The position numbers and the translations under genes were made by a program. 64,000 nucleotides of DNA, from contig NZ_CP054306.1 in the NCBI RefSeq assembly GCF_018282115.1, forward strand, positions 2,651,488 through 2,715,487, read 5' to 3'. How positions within the stretch are numbered: the first letter of the stretch is position 1; each line of letters begins with the position of its first letter. Under the pieces are notes generated by a model. It was not told the origin of the DNA, ran no database searches, and saw only the letters and a list, made by a program, of their open reading frames with translations. Source of the stretch: Synechocystis sp. PCC 7338. GTDB taxonomy: Bacteria > Cyanobacteriota > Cyanobacteriia > Cyanobacteriales > Microcystaceae. Below are positions 30,612 through 39,418 of this stretch, one piece after another.

Positions 30612-32741
30612 ATGCGTTTCCATCCCCTGGCCTTGATTTGTCTTAGTTTTATGCTCGGATTATTGGGAGCAGGGTTAGAGCTGGATTTGTTTAATCTCCG
30701 GAAGGGGGCTGTTCTAGCGGTGCTGTGGTTGCTGGCTACGGCGATCGCCATTGTTTTTCTGCCCCTAGTTTGGCGGCGGGGGCCGACTAGATGGCAATGG
30801 TTACTGGCGGGCATGATTGCCTTACTGGCCAGTTATTACGCTCTTTGGCGCACCCCCCAACCAAGTCCCCAGGATATCAGTCGTCTGCTCGATCCTCCGG
30901 CGAAGAGTTTTCAGACCATCACGGCGATCGGAACTTTGACAGCAGGGGGTAGGGAAAATGCCCCAGGTCAACAACAATTTTGGCTCCAGGTAGAACAATG
31001 GCAACGGCCACCGGAAAAAGAATTCCGATCCCGCTCTGGCACCCTGTACCTCACCCTCCCCATGGGAGAAAAAGCCTGGCAACAGTGTCAGCAAATTCGA
31101 GTCACCGGTCTGCTATACCGTCCTAGTTCTCCCCAGAATCCAGGGGCGTTTAATTTTGCCCAATATTTGGCCCGTCAGGGTATTTTTGCTGGGTTAAAAG
31201 GAGAAACGGCGACGTTGGTGGGGGAAAAATTTTGTGGTCTCAATCCCATACGGCAAAGGATTGTTAACGCCCAGACCGCCTGGTTACCAGCCCAAGGGCA
31301 AGGGAAATGGCCTGGCTTGCTGATTAGTTCCATTGTCCTGGGAGCGAAAGCGGTTAATTTGCCCACGGAATTACGCAATCTTTTCCAAGCGGTGGGGCTT
31401 TCCCATTTCCTGGCCGCCTCTGGCTATCAAGTTTCCCTGCTGGTGGGCACCGTATTGCTCCTGAGCAGAAAGGCTGGTGTCAGTTCCAAATTGGCGATAG
31501 CCGTTGGGTTAATCACTTTGGCATTTTACTTGGGCCTAACGGGGCTGGAACCTTCAGTAATCCGGGCTAGTGTTCTCTGGGTGGGGGTGATGGCGGCCCT
31601 GGCCAGTGGACAAAAATTAAATACCGTGGGGGCATTATTACTCATTGCCACAGGGATGCTATTGGTTAATCCCGTCTGGAGCCAAGCGTTGGGTTTTCAA
31701 CTCAGTTTCTTGGCCACTTTAGGCATTGTGGTGATGGTGCCTCCTTTGCAGCAACGGTTGGATTTTTTGCCTGGTAAAATTGCCGGGGTGATAGCGGTAC
31801 CCTTGGCGGCCAGTATTTGGACTACTCCCATCCTGTTGCAACAGTTTGGCTATGTTATCCCCGCTGCCTTGCCCCTAAATATTTTGATTACCCCCTTGTT
31901 AGCTCTGTTGAGTTTGGGGGGAATGACCAGTGCTCTGGGCGCCCTAGTTTTTCCGCCCCTGGGCAGTGCCACTGCTTGGTTATTAGCTTTCCCCGCCCGT
32001 TGGCTAATGGCGATCGCCGCCCAATTTCAACAATTACCCACGGTGGCAGTAGGGGAAGTGGGCATGGGACAGGTGGTCATAATGTACGGCGCTTTTTGTT
32101 TAATTTGGGCTTTTTCCTGGTGGCGCAGACGTTGGGGTGCCGTTGCAATATTTTTGCTAGCCATAATTATTTTTCCCCTCATTTTTACCTTGCAAACTAG
32201 GGTGGAATTGACTGTTTTTGCTAACAACGCATTCCCTGTCATCGTCGCCCAGGCCCCCGGTGAAGTGACCACCATTACTAGGGCAGAGGATCAATCCAAG
32301 ACAAGATTATTAACTCCTTTCTTAGCTCAAAAGGGTATTAATCAAATTGACTGTGAACTAAACATCACCCCGGCCATGGTGGGAAAACCCCTACCGCCTT
32401 CCTGTGCCCATTTAAGTTGGGTAGAAGTCAAACCAGCAATTTTACAACTGAATTTTGGCCAGCAACGGTGGTGGATTTTCCTCCAAATTCCCCAAGAAAA
32501 CCAAATTCCCCCACAATTACCAGTGGATCAGCGCCCCCACACTGCCATCTGGGTGGGCCGGTTTTTTCCCTACAGTTGGCTGGATAGTTTGCGCCCTCCC
32601 ACGGCGATCGCCATTGCGTCCTATGTCAGCAAAGATTTGAGGCAAACAGTGGCAAAATATCGGGGTCAACTGTGGGTAACGGGGCAGGGAGCTATCCAAT
32701 GGAATCCCCGTCAGGGCTTCAATTCTGCCGTCGATCCATGA
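30612..32741 (+). CDS. ComEC/Rec2-type DNA-uptake channel protein with degenerate C-terminal domain
   Basis: 709 residues. Two or three helices at the N-terminus are followed by a DUF4131-like soluble region (~90-225). The Competence domain comes next, recognisable by LGLTGLEPSVIRASVLW, a LSHFLAASGYQVSLL segment and ~8 membrane helices to ~530. Past the last helix, the expected metallo-beta-lactamase-like domain is present only as a ~180-residue tail. It begins VELTVFANNAFPVIVAQAPGE and has no HxHxDH motif. ComEC carries one DNA strand through the inner membrane during transformation. ATG 30612 has GGAG about ten bases upstream. Confidence 0.88.
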   Translation: MRFHPLALICLSFMLGLLGAGLELDLFNLRKGAVLAVLWLLATAIAIVFLPLVWRRGPTRWQWLLAGMIALLASYYALWRTPQPSPQDISRLLDPPAKSFQTITAIGTLTAGGRENAPGQQQFWLQVEQWQRPPEKEFRSRSGTLYLTLPMGEKAWQQCQQIRVTGLLYRPSSPQNPGAFNFAQYLARQGIFAGLKGETATLVGEKFCGLNPIRQRIVNAQTAWLPAQGQGKWPGLLISSIVLGAKAVNLPTELRNLFQAVGLSHFLAASGYQVSLLVGTVLLLSRKAGVSSKLAIAVGLITLAFYLGLTGLEPSVIRASVLWVGVMAALASGQKLNTVGALLLIATGMLLVNPVWSQALGFQLSFLATLGIVVMVPPLQQRLDFLPGKIAGVIAVPLAASIWTTPILLQQFGYVIPAALPLNILITPLLALLSLGGMTSALGALVFPPLGSATAWLLAFPARWLMAIAAQFQQLPTVAVGEVGMGQVVIMYGAFCLIWAFSWWRRRWGAVAIFLLAIIIFPLIFTLQTRVELTVFANNAFPVIVAQAPGEVTTITRAEDQSKTRLLTPFLAQKGINQIDCELNITPAMVGKPLPPSCAHLSWVEVKPAILQLNFGQQRWWIFLQIPQENQIPPQLPVDQRPHTAIWVGRFFPYSWLDSLRPPTAIAIASYVSKDLRQTVAKYRGQLWVTGQGAIQWNPRQGFNSAVDP

Positions 32742-32988
32742 ACGAAGCCCTGGGATCGTCGCCATTTAAACCATAGTTTTGCACTGCGGAAGTTAGTTCA
32801 ACTATGACCCTTTGCCGTACTCCCTCAGGACTAATTACCTGACAATCTTGGCCATAGGGCAATATTTCCCGCAAAAGCCAAAAAGTACTACTAATTTCCC
32901 GAATTATCTGACGGGTTTGGGGCAACTCCGGGTGCCAATCATTGTGGCGATCGCCCCGGCCCTGACTTTGGTTATCGTTGCAGTTAAT
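32719..32988 (-). pseudogene. 3' fragment of a WYL-domain regulator
   Basis: Read on the minus strand, an open frame of ~89 codons after an in-frame stop contains NDWHPELPQTRQ, STFWLLREILPYGQDCQVISPEGVRQ and ends after VQNYGLNG. This pattern, WHPEL, then a WLL--GxDxxVxxPE segment, is that of the C-terminal part of WYL-domain transcriptional regulators, which often control defence and DNA-damage genes. The helix-turn-helix and the WYL core are absent. The fragment overlaps the comEC 3' end by 23 bases. Its upstream edge (~32990) coincides with an abrupt change to AT-rich sequence, so the gene was probably truncated when that DNA arrived. Confidence 0.6.
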
Positions 32989-33480
32989 TCAACTAGAAAT
33001 ATGGCAATATAAGCGAATAGGGTATTTTTTAATACAAGTCTGACAGAAATCTCTATTGTCTTAATTTGATTTTAAGTAGCCATAAATGCAAAATTATAAT
33101 AATCTCTCGCATGTCTATCTCTATGAAACACCCAAATCCTTTTGATGCTGGTAATTTGGGCTCTATATCTTCTACTCTGCATTACTCATGTCACCGGCAT
33201 ATGGCTTGCGTCTAGGGTTGGCTACTTTTGGTAAACTACTCATCGACAATACTCAATATTTGCTCTTTCACCATAAAAAATAGATTTCTTTTATTATCCT
33301 TACTTTATATCTTCTTTATAAATGACTTCTCACACATATGCTATTTTGCCATTTCATCGGAGAGCTTGGTACAATGTTTTAATAATTTTAATAACAATGA
33401 CGACCCTAATTCGTGTTATCTTTCATGTCAAAACCAATTGTTAGAAATAAAAATTATTATCGTTTCGGGATAGAGAATAA
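32989..33480. other. AT-rich gene-free stretch at the left edge of the accessory island
   Basis: About 490 bases with markedly lower G+C than the flanking core genes. It holds only short open frames with low-complexity, membrane-like or asparagine-rich translations that I do not believe. No repeats, tRNA or CRISPR structure were seen. It presumably contains the promoter of the methyltransferase gene that starts at 33481. Confidence 0.6.
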
Positions 33481-35541
33481 ATGGCGGATATTCACAACTT
33501 TGTTGATATTCAACATGCACTTAATGGTTTAAATTTTGGTAAACGCTTACCTGATGCGCTCTATATTCATTACTCCACCATTCCCTATTTGCCATCTATT
33601 TTACAAAATTATGAGAGCTATACTCGACAAATTTTTTATGAAAACTATCAATTTGAATCACATCAAGATTTACAATTTACGCTGATTAAATTTAATCTCA
33701 GCGAACCCAAAATTTCTTATCTCAATTACCCTGATTTTGATTTAGATGCCCATCCGGCCTTAGCACAAAGTACACAGGTCAATTTAGAGTTGAATGATTG
33801 CCAGGTTCGCCATTACGGGGAGAATCCTCCCATCCTGCACCGTAAGGAAACCTTTGTCTGTGCCGATTATCCTTTGTATGAAACCTTTGTCGCGTTAACC
33901 CAGGCGGAGGAAAAACTTGGTTTATTAGCTAATTCTCGCCAGATCGGTCATCGTCAGCAGTGGAAAAAACGACTGCAACAGTTTCGGGTCAGGATTGAAG
34001 ACCATAAGTTAATTGAGATTAAGGAATCTGTCCATCAATCTCCTAAAATTGACCGTCACAAAGCCGCTATTGTTCGACGACAAATGTCCCGTCCGGTGCG
34101 GTCGCTATTTGACGCTGACTTACTCAGCCAGGGGATGACCTTTTTTGACTACGGTTGCGGCCATGGAGAGGATCTAAAATTTGTTTCGGAAAAAGGGTTT
34201 ACAGTTCAGGGGTGGGACCCTTTTTATAAACCTGATAGCGATCGCCATCCTGCGGATGTAGTCAATCTGGGTTATGTGATTAATGTCATTGAAAATCCAG
34301 CGGAAAGACGGGAAGCATTAGTCCAAGCATGGGAACTAACCCAAAAAATATTGGTGGTTTCAGCCCAGGTGTTGATTGCCGATGGTGGATTGGGGCACAT
34401 AGCCTATGGCGATGGGGTGATTACAAGCCGCAATACGTTTCAGAAATATTATGACCAAGAAGAACTAAAGCTTTACATTGATCAAGTCTTAGGGGTTGAT
34501 GCTATCCCGGTGGCGTTGGGTACTTATTTTGTGTTTCGAGATGAGTCCCAAGCAGAAACCTTCCGGGCCTCTCGGTTCCGATCACGGGCAAGTACGCCAC
34601 GCCTTCGTTTATCGGTGAAAAGGTTTGAGGATTATCAGGAGCTACTGAAACCATTGATGAATTTCTTAATGGAACGAGGTCGTTTGCCAAAGAAAGGGGA
34701 ATTAGAAGCTGAAGCAGAAATTTGTGCTGAGTTTAAGACCTTAACTCGTGCGTTTAAAGTGATTGAGCAGGCAACAGATGCGGAGGATTGGCAAAGGATT
34801 ACAGAACAGCGTAAACAGGATATTCAAATTTATTTGGCTTTGTCTCACTTTGCTAAACGTCCTCGTTTTAGTCATTTGGCTGATAACTTACAGACTGATA
34901 TTAAGGTGCTATTTGGCACTTATAAAGAGGCTTGTTTATTGTCGGATATGATGTTATTTAGTTTGGGAGACTTGCAGAATTTAGCGGATATTGCCCAACG
35001 CAGTCCGGTGGGAATTTGCTCCAAGAAGGCCTTGGTGGTTCATATTAGTGCCCTGGAAAACCTTGACCCATTATTACGTTTATATGAGGGCTGTGCGAGT
35101 CGGACGGTGGGACGATTGGATAATGTGACGTTGGTGCGGTTTTATCTCCATGAACCGAAAATTGCTTATATCTTCTGTCCAGATTTTGATACCAATCCCC
35201 ATCCTCGCTGGCAGATGATGATGCAGATTGGTTTACAGGATTTGCGAGTTCGTTACAAGGAATATGACCCAGATTATGCTCCAGTGGTGCATCGCAAGGA
35301 GCGATTGGTCATGACAGAGTATCCCTTAGTTGAAAAGTTTGCCAAGTTGTCACAACAGGAAGAAGATTGGGGATTACTGGATAATTGGTCGGAAATTCAA
35401 TTATGGCCAGGTTGGCAAAAAGTATTGCGAGAAATGGGAGTCGAGTTTAATGGAAACCGTCTTCAGTGGCGTAAGGATACAGATCTTTATCAAATGAGGC
35501 TAATGAAAGCTCAGATTCAGGCACGGCGAAGACAAAAGTAA
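33481..35541 (+). CDS. DNA phosphorothioation-associated putative methyltransferase with duplicated flanking domain
   Basis: 686 residues. The centre (~190-360) is a Rossmann methyltransferase: DRHKAAIVRRQMSRPVRSLF, SAM motif I FFDYGCGHGEDLKFV (221-235), VQGWDPFYKPD, and DVVNLGYVINVIENPAER. This combination is the signature of the Dnd-related methyltransferase family (TIGR04096, recalled, not searched). The N-terminal ~20-178 and C-terminal ~512-662 regions are homologous to each other: KISYLNYPDFD/KIAYIFCPDFD, ILHRKETFV/VVHRKERLV, DYPLYETFVALTQAEEKLGLLAN/EYPLVEKFAKLSQQEEDWGLLDN. No dnd genes are adjacent. The frame is intact, although its neighbours are decayed. Confidence 0.8.
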   Translation: MADIHNFVDIQHALNGLNFGKRLPDALYIHYSTIPYLPSILQNYESYTRQIFYENYQFESHQDLQFTLIKFNLSEPKISYLNYPDFDLDAHPALAQSTQVNLELNDCQVRHYGENPPILHRKETFVCADYPLYETFVALTQAEEKLGLLANSRQIGHRQQWKKRLQQFRVRIEDHKLIEIKESVHQSPKIDRHKAAIVRRQMSRPVRSLFDADLLSQGMTFFDYGCGHGEDLKFVSEKGFTVQGWDPFYKPDSDRHPADVVNLGYVINVIENPAERREALVQAWELTQKILVVSAQVLIADGGLGHIAYGDGVITSRNTFQKYYDQEELKLYIDQVLGVDAIPVALGTYFVFRDESQAETFRASRFRSRASTPRLRLSVKRFEDYQELLKPLMNFLMERGRLPKKGELEAEAEICAEFKTLTRAFKVIEQATDAEDWQRITEQRKQDIQIYLALSHFAKRPRFSHLADNLQTDIKVLFGTYKEACLLSDMMLFSLGDLQNLADIAQRSPVGICSKKALVVHISALENLDPLLRLYEGCASRTVGRLDNVTLVRFYLHEPKIAYIFCPDFDTNPHPRWQMMMQIGLQDLRVRYKEYDPDYAPVVHRKERLVMTEYPLVEKFAKLSQQEEDWGLLDNWSEIQLWPGWQKVLREMGVEFNGNRLQWRKDTDLYQMRLMKAQIQARRRQK

Positions 35542-35549
35542 AAGGGTCT

Positions 35550-35763
35550 TTATGCGGAAATAAAGCGCTCTTCTGGTATTGCTGGTATTGGTTCTTGATG
35601 AAGAACAAGTAATTGATTAGAGGCAAGTGTTTCCATTGCATAAGGAATACCCTCTCGGTCAGAAAATTCTATTTCAAACATATCCTTACCAAGTTCCATC
35701 ACAACCGTTCCTACCTGACCTTGTTGTAATAAAATTGGCTCATTGGTTTCAAAATGCTTGGTA
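35550..35763 (-). pseudogene. DUF4926-like gene interrupted by the IS element (3' part)
   Basis: On the minus strand the frame reads KHFETNEPILLQQGQVG, then TVVMELGKDMFEIEFSDREG and an ending LASNQLLVLHQEP. This matches the small DUF4926 family (GQVGTVVE...EVEF-D-G...NQLLVL). The missing 5' part lies beyond the IS at 36739-36770 (minus). Removing the element with one TA copy rejoins the frame precisely as 81 codons plus stop, starting TTG at 36770. The stop is 8 bases from the convergent methyltransferase stop. Such small proteins often sit in toxin-antitoxin-like pairs; no partner is visible. Confidence 0.65.
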
Positions 35764-36738
35764 TAGCAAAGATTGCTAAGGTTAGGACATAATGTAGGGA
35801 AAGAGTTAGGAAAAAAGCGATGCCAGCCCCCTACAGTATAGATCTAAGAGAGAAAGCGGTAAGTGCAGTAGAAAAAGGAGAGAAGAAAAGCCATGTCTGC
35901 CGAACACTGAACATTAGTCGCAACACCTTAGACCTATGGATAAAAAAGAAGAAAGAAACAGGAAGTGTGGCCGCGAAGAGAGATTATGAGCGTGGTCCAC
36001 GACCGAAAATAGATGATTTGGATAAATTCAGAGAATTTGCGGAGGAGAACGGTCATTTAACGCAAAAACAAATGGCAGAAAAATGGCCAGAGTCCGTAAG
36101 TAGAATAAGAATAAGTAAGGCTCTAAAGAAAATAGGGTTTACTAGAAAAAAAAACTTATATTTACAGGGAAATAGAAGAGGAAGCGAGAAAGGCATTTGA
36201 AGATGAAATCAAGCAATATGCGGCAGAAAAACTGATTTATATGGATCAAGCCGGTCTAGATGACACTCTAGACTACCCCTATGGGTACTGTCATAAATCA
36301 GAGAGATTAAAGGCGAGCAAATTAGGACATAGAACCAAGAGAGTCAGCATAATAAGTTGTTGGTGGAATGGAACAACAATAGCTCCAATGATATTTGAAG
36401 GATACTGTAACGCTAATGATATTTGAAGGATACTGTAACGCTCAAGTAGTATGCACGTGGATAGAAGAAATGTTATTACCAGAGTTAATACCAGGTCAGA
36501 TACTAATCATGGATAATGCAAGCTTTCATCCGAAAGAAAGAATAAAGGCATTGGTAGCAAAAGCTGGGTGTGAGGTTATATTTTTACCACCATATTCACC
36601 AGACTTGAACAAAATTGAGAAGTTCTGGGCGAGACTAAAACGTTATGTTTCCCAACTTGTTAGTAATGGAGAATCGCTGATTTCTGCATTGGATATAGCG
36701 TTGAGAGAAATGTCCTAACTATCTCGTCCTTTGCTATA
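35762..36738 (+). mobile_element. IS630/Tc1-mariner-type insertion sequence (ISY100-like)
   Basis: The element is bounded by terminal inverted repeats TATAGCAAAG...TTAGGACAT on the left (35762-35790) and the complementary ATGTCCTAAC...CTTTGCTATA on the right (ending 36738), with a TA target duplication included at each edge. Length (977 bp) and transposase are like Synechocystis ISY100. The transposase gene is broken in at least one place, so this copy is not autonomous. Inserted into the DUF4926-like gene. Confidence 0.88.
35820..36718 (+). pseudogene. IS630-family transposase, frameshifted
   Basis: The first frame (35820-36200) encodes the helix-turn-helix DNA-binding part: YSIDLREKAVSAVEKGEKKS, CRTLNISRNTLDLWIKKK. 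A shift at a run of nine A (36146-36154) then leads to a frame continuing TYIYREIEEEARKAF and the first catalytic segment IYMDQAGLDD. A 28-base perfect tandem duplication (36387-36414 and 36415-36442) shifts the frame again. The last part (to 36718) carries the DDE residues MDNASFHPKE and PYSPDLNKIEKFWARLK. The A9 run could be bridged by slippage, but the 28-base duplication makes this copy inactive. Confidence 0.85.
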
Positions 36739-36769
36739 TTTGGTAATTCAGTAATATTAATTACGGACA

Positions 36770-37019
36770 ATGAACAATTCTAAGATTTTGCTGCAACGTA
36801 TCACAATTGACTCAGCTATATGCCATGGTAAACCCTGTATTCGTGGTTTCCGTTATCCGGTAGAAAATATATTATATATTAGAACTTCTCAGTTCTGGTA
36901 TGACTATAGAAGAAATTCTTGAAGATTATGATGACTTAGAGCGGGATGACATTTTGGCAGTATTAGCCTATGCAACTAAGTTAACCCAAGTAAAAAGCAT
37001 CCATAACGTTATTGTATGA
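36770..37019 (+). pseudogene. DUF433-family antitoxin, frameshifted
   Basis: The first frame reads RITIDSAICHGKPCIRGFRYPVENIL. After a frameshift, the second frame continues LELLSSGMTIEEILEDYDDL and ends YATKLTQVKSIHNVIV. Together these form a typical ~75-residue DUF433 protein (GKPCIRG-R--V--IL--L-SG-T-EEIL-DY-DL). The break is a 7-base perfect tandem duplication of TATATTA (36868-36874, 36875-36881). DUF433 proteins act as antitoxins for PIN-like toxins. The stop overlaps the toxin ATG (ATGA), the usual operon arrangement. Confidence 0.8.
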
Positions 37020-37369
37020 AGTTTTTTATTGATGCTCAATTAACGGTTCGTCTATCCTATCTTCTCAAATTGATAGGCTATGATTCAATTCATACGAAAT
37101 AATTAACCTTGCAAAATGCTACACCAGATACGACAATTAATCTGATTTCAATTTCTGAACAAAGAATTTTGATTACCAAGGATTCTGATTTTTGGGATTC
37201 ATTTTGTATTCAAGGACAATCTCATAAACTTTTACTGGTTACTACAGGGAACATCAGCAACAAAGAACTAGAGGTTATTTTCATTAAAAATCTAGAAAAA
37301 ATAATCGAACCATTTGAAAACTATTCCTTAATTGAAATAAGCCGAGACGCAGTTGTAGTTCATCAATAA
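37016..37369 (+). pseudogene. DUF5615 PIN-like toxin, nonsense mutation
   Basis: Begins MKFFIDAQLTVRLSYLL with the conserved first PIN aspartate, then GYDSIHTK and an in-frame TAA (37100-37102). It resumes in the same frame as LTLQNATPDTTINLISISEQ, RILITKDSDFWDSF and VTTGNISNKELEVIF, a standard ~117-residue DUF5615 PIN-like ribonuclease. The TKDSDF motif supplies the other acidic residues. With the stop at codon 29 no full toxin is made unless it is suppressed. A restart at TTG 37109 would lack the first catalytic aspartate. Partner of the broken antitoxin just upstream. Confidence 0.8.
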
Positions 37370-37383
37370 AACTAATGACTAAA

Positions 37384-37504
37384 CTACTTTAAAATCTCCG
37401 TCATTAAAAATATGCGCTTCTTTAGCAATAGGGGGGAAAGACAGGCGTTGTAACCACCTTAAAGTTTGGTTAGTTCTTTTCCATAATTTCGGAAAAATAG
37501 TTCT
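37384..37504 (-). pseudogene. short C-terminal gene remnant, unidentified
   Basis: On the minus strand, about 40 codons read RTIFPKLWKRTNQTLRWLQR, then SFPPIAKEAHIFNDGDFKVV and a stop. The composition looks like real protein and lies in a frame with no start, abutting the adenosine kinase-like stop codon. I do not recognise the family. It probably marks the right edge of the decayed island. Confidence 0.3.
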
Positions 37505-37510
37505 TCCACA

Positions 37511-38512
37511 TCAAACGGTTTGAACAGACTGTAAAATTCCTTGCAGTGTTGCCGTTTCTAAGCGGGGGCCGTAACAGGTAACTACTTTGGCTGCTGTTTC
37601 CGAAGCTAGTTGCCCAGTTTTTTCATAGTCCATGCCGTGGGTTAAGCCATATAAAAATCCCCCGGCGTACATATCGCCTGCTCCCACCGTATCAATGGGT
37701 TGGACTTTAGGGGCACCAATGGTCAATAAATTTTCGCCATCAAAAATTAATGAGCCTTCTCCCCCCCTGGTTAGGGCAAAGTTTTTGGCAATAGTTTTGC
37801 AGTAGGCGATCGCCTGATTAAGGTCTGTAGTCCCGGCCATTTCTAGGGCTTCCGCTTCATTGGCAAATAGTAGATCCACCCCTGACCCCAGCATTTCCCT
37901 TAAACCGTCTTGGAAAAATTTAGCCATGTTGGGATCGGATAGGGATAGACAGGTCTTCACCCCGGACTGTTCGGCGATCGCCTTAGCTTCGATGCAGGCC
38001 GCCTTGGCACTAGGAGAAGTGACTAGATATCCTTCTAGGTAAAGATATTGGGATTGCCGTAACGCTGGCCAATCCATTTCCGTCACCGACAAACTATCGC
38101 TAATGCCCAAAAAAGTATTCATGGTGCGATCTGCATCGGGAGTGACAAAAACCAAGCATTTACCGGTAATTCCTTCCCCGGCGGTCTCATGGTGAGGATT
38201 CGTATCAAGACCACAAGCGTTCAAATCCTGGAGGTAAAAGGCCCCCGCTTCATCTTTGCCCACTTTACAAGCGTAAAAACCGGTACCTCCCAGTTGGGCT
38301 AGGGCCACCAGGGTATTAGCCGCCGATCCGCCACTGCTTTGTTTGCCTCGCTGTTGGGCCAAATGGGCAATTAGTTCATTTTCTCTGGCTTCCTCCACCA
38401 AGGTCATCACCCCTTTATCGATGCCTAGGCTGACCAGTTGCTCTGGGGTAACCTCAAATTCCATATCCACCAAGGCATTACCCATACCATAGACATCGTA
38501 TTTATGACCCAT
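37511..38512 (-). CDS. PfkB-family carbohydrate kinase, adenosine kinase-like
   Basis: 333 residues. Ribokinase-fold signature 1 [16 protein letters not shown] (~61-76) and signature 2 [17 protein letters not shown] (~275-291), with the catalytic Asp in GAGD, are both intact. The N-terminal [17 protein letters not shown] is typical of the adenosine kinase/sugar kinase clade found widely in cyanobacteria and plants. The substrate, adenosine or another nucleoside or sugar, is not settled by sequence. It corresponds in context to slr0537 of PCC 6803 (from memory), next to hemE. It borders the accessory island at its 3' end. Confidence 0.85.
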   Translation of the reverse strand: MGHKYDVYGMGNALVDMEFEVTPEQLVSLGIDKGVMTLVEEARENELIAHLAQQRGKQSSGGSAANTLVALAQLGGTGFYACKVGKDEAGAFYLQDLNACGLDTNPHHETAGEGITGKCLVFVTPDADRTMNTFLGISDSLSVTEMDWPALRQSQYLYLEGYLVTSPSAKAACIEAKAIAEQSGVKTCLSLSDPNMAKFFQDGLREMLGSGVDLLFANEAEALEMAGTTDLNQAIAYCKTIAKNFALTRGGEGSLIFDGENLLTIGAPKVQPIDTVGAGDMYAGGFLYGLTHGMDYEKTGQLASETAAKVVTCYGPRLETATLQGILQSVQTV

Positions 38513-38748
38513 TGCAACCTCACGGATTCCGCTTCATGACGAATGTTATCCTAGGGCAGAATGGCTTGACTGACAATGGTTGGATTAATTGATGGGGGAG
38601 GAATGATGGTAATTGGAGTCAGTTCACTCAAAAATAGTAGCAATAATATTGCCTAATTAGCTACGGGATTAATCAGCGGTTATGGTGAGATAGTTGCTAA
38701 AATAAACAATAGTTAAATCAAGATTTGACTTAAATTTTTGGTAAAAGT

Positions 38749-39261
38749 ATGCCCACATCTATGTCAGAATGGCATCAGTTTTTGACTTATTTTCCCCTGG
38801 ATAAAGCCAATTGGAATTTCAAGGCTTCCCAAAATCTGACTGCTCCCTTGATTTTGTACTATTCTGGCGTTTTGTCTGTCACCCCGAGCCTACGACATTT
38901 ACTTTTAGTTTCCCAACTGAAGGGGACATATACCGAAAGTTTGGGTAACCGATCCATGCCCAGACCACAAATGTTTGACCATCGAGCCAGCCATGATTTC
39001 ACCATGCTCTATGCCCACGCTGCTGCTCCCCAACGACGGGATTTACTTTTCCATTTTCAGATTAGTGGTTCTGACATCACTGCTAAGCAATTAGCCTACT
39101 TTTTTATTGAAGCCTGTGGCAAAGCTGAAGATAATGACCAAATTTACCTTGGCGATCGCCGTCACCGTAATTTCTGGGCCGATTTGGGGCGGATCAAATT
39201 GAGCCAACTAAATGTAGATAGTAGTATTTGGGAAAATAATCAGTCTTTGCAGGTTGTTTGA
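38749..39261 (+). CDS. hypothetical protein, 170 residues
   Basis: Soluble protein of 170 residues starting MPTSMSEWHQFLTYFPLDKA. It contains no motif I recognise; a HDFTMLYAHAAAPQRRDLLFHFQISGS-like stretch in the middle and a C-terminal YLGDRRHRNFWADLGRIKLSQL are its most protein-like parts. No signal peptide or membrane segment. It has its own promoter space, since 236 bases separate it from the divergent kinase gene. Codon use resembles the core genome rather than the AT-rich island, so I believe it is real. Confidence 0.6.
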   Translation: MPTSMSEWHQFLTYFPLDKANWNFKASQNLTAPLILYYSGVLSVTPSLRHLLLVSQLKGTYTESLGNRSMPRPQMFDHRASHDFTMLYAHAAAPQRRDLLFHFQISGSDITAKQLAYFFIEACGKAEDNDQIYLGDRRHRNFWADLGRIKLSQLNVDSSIWENNQSLQVV

Positions 39262-39418
39262 CGGATAGCGCTCTCCACAGCTGGGTGTAGGATCAAGGAA
39301 CGGCTCCAGCAAAACTCCGTCCTTGGTATTGTTCCCCATGGGCATAATCAGGGGTTTTGCTAATGGTTAATTGTTGTTGCCCTGTGCCAAGAACGTAGTT
39401 ACCTGTTTTCCCCTCACC

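Noticed and set aside
33228-33473. 81-codon open frame before the Dnd-type methyltransferase
   Set aside because: Low-complexity, hydrophobic/Asn-rich translation in AT-rich DNA, no ribosome-binding site or family resemblance.
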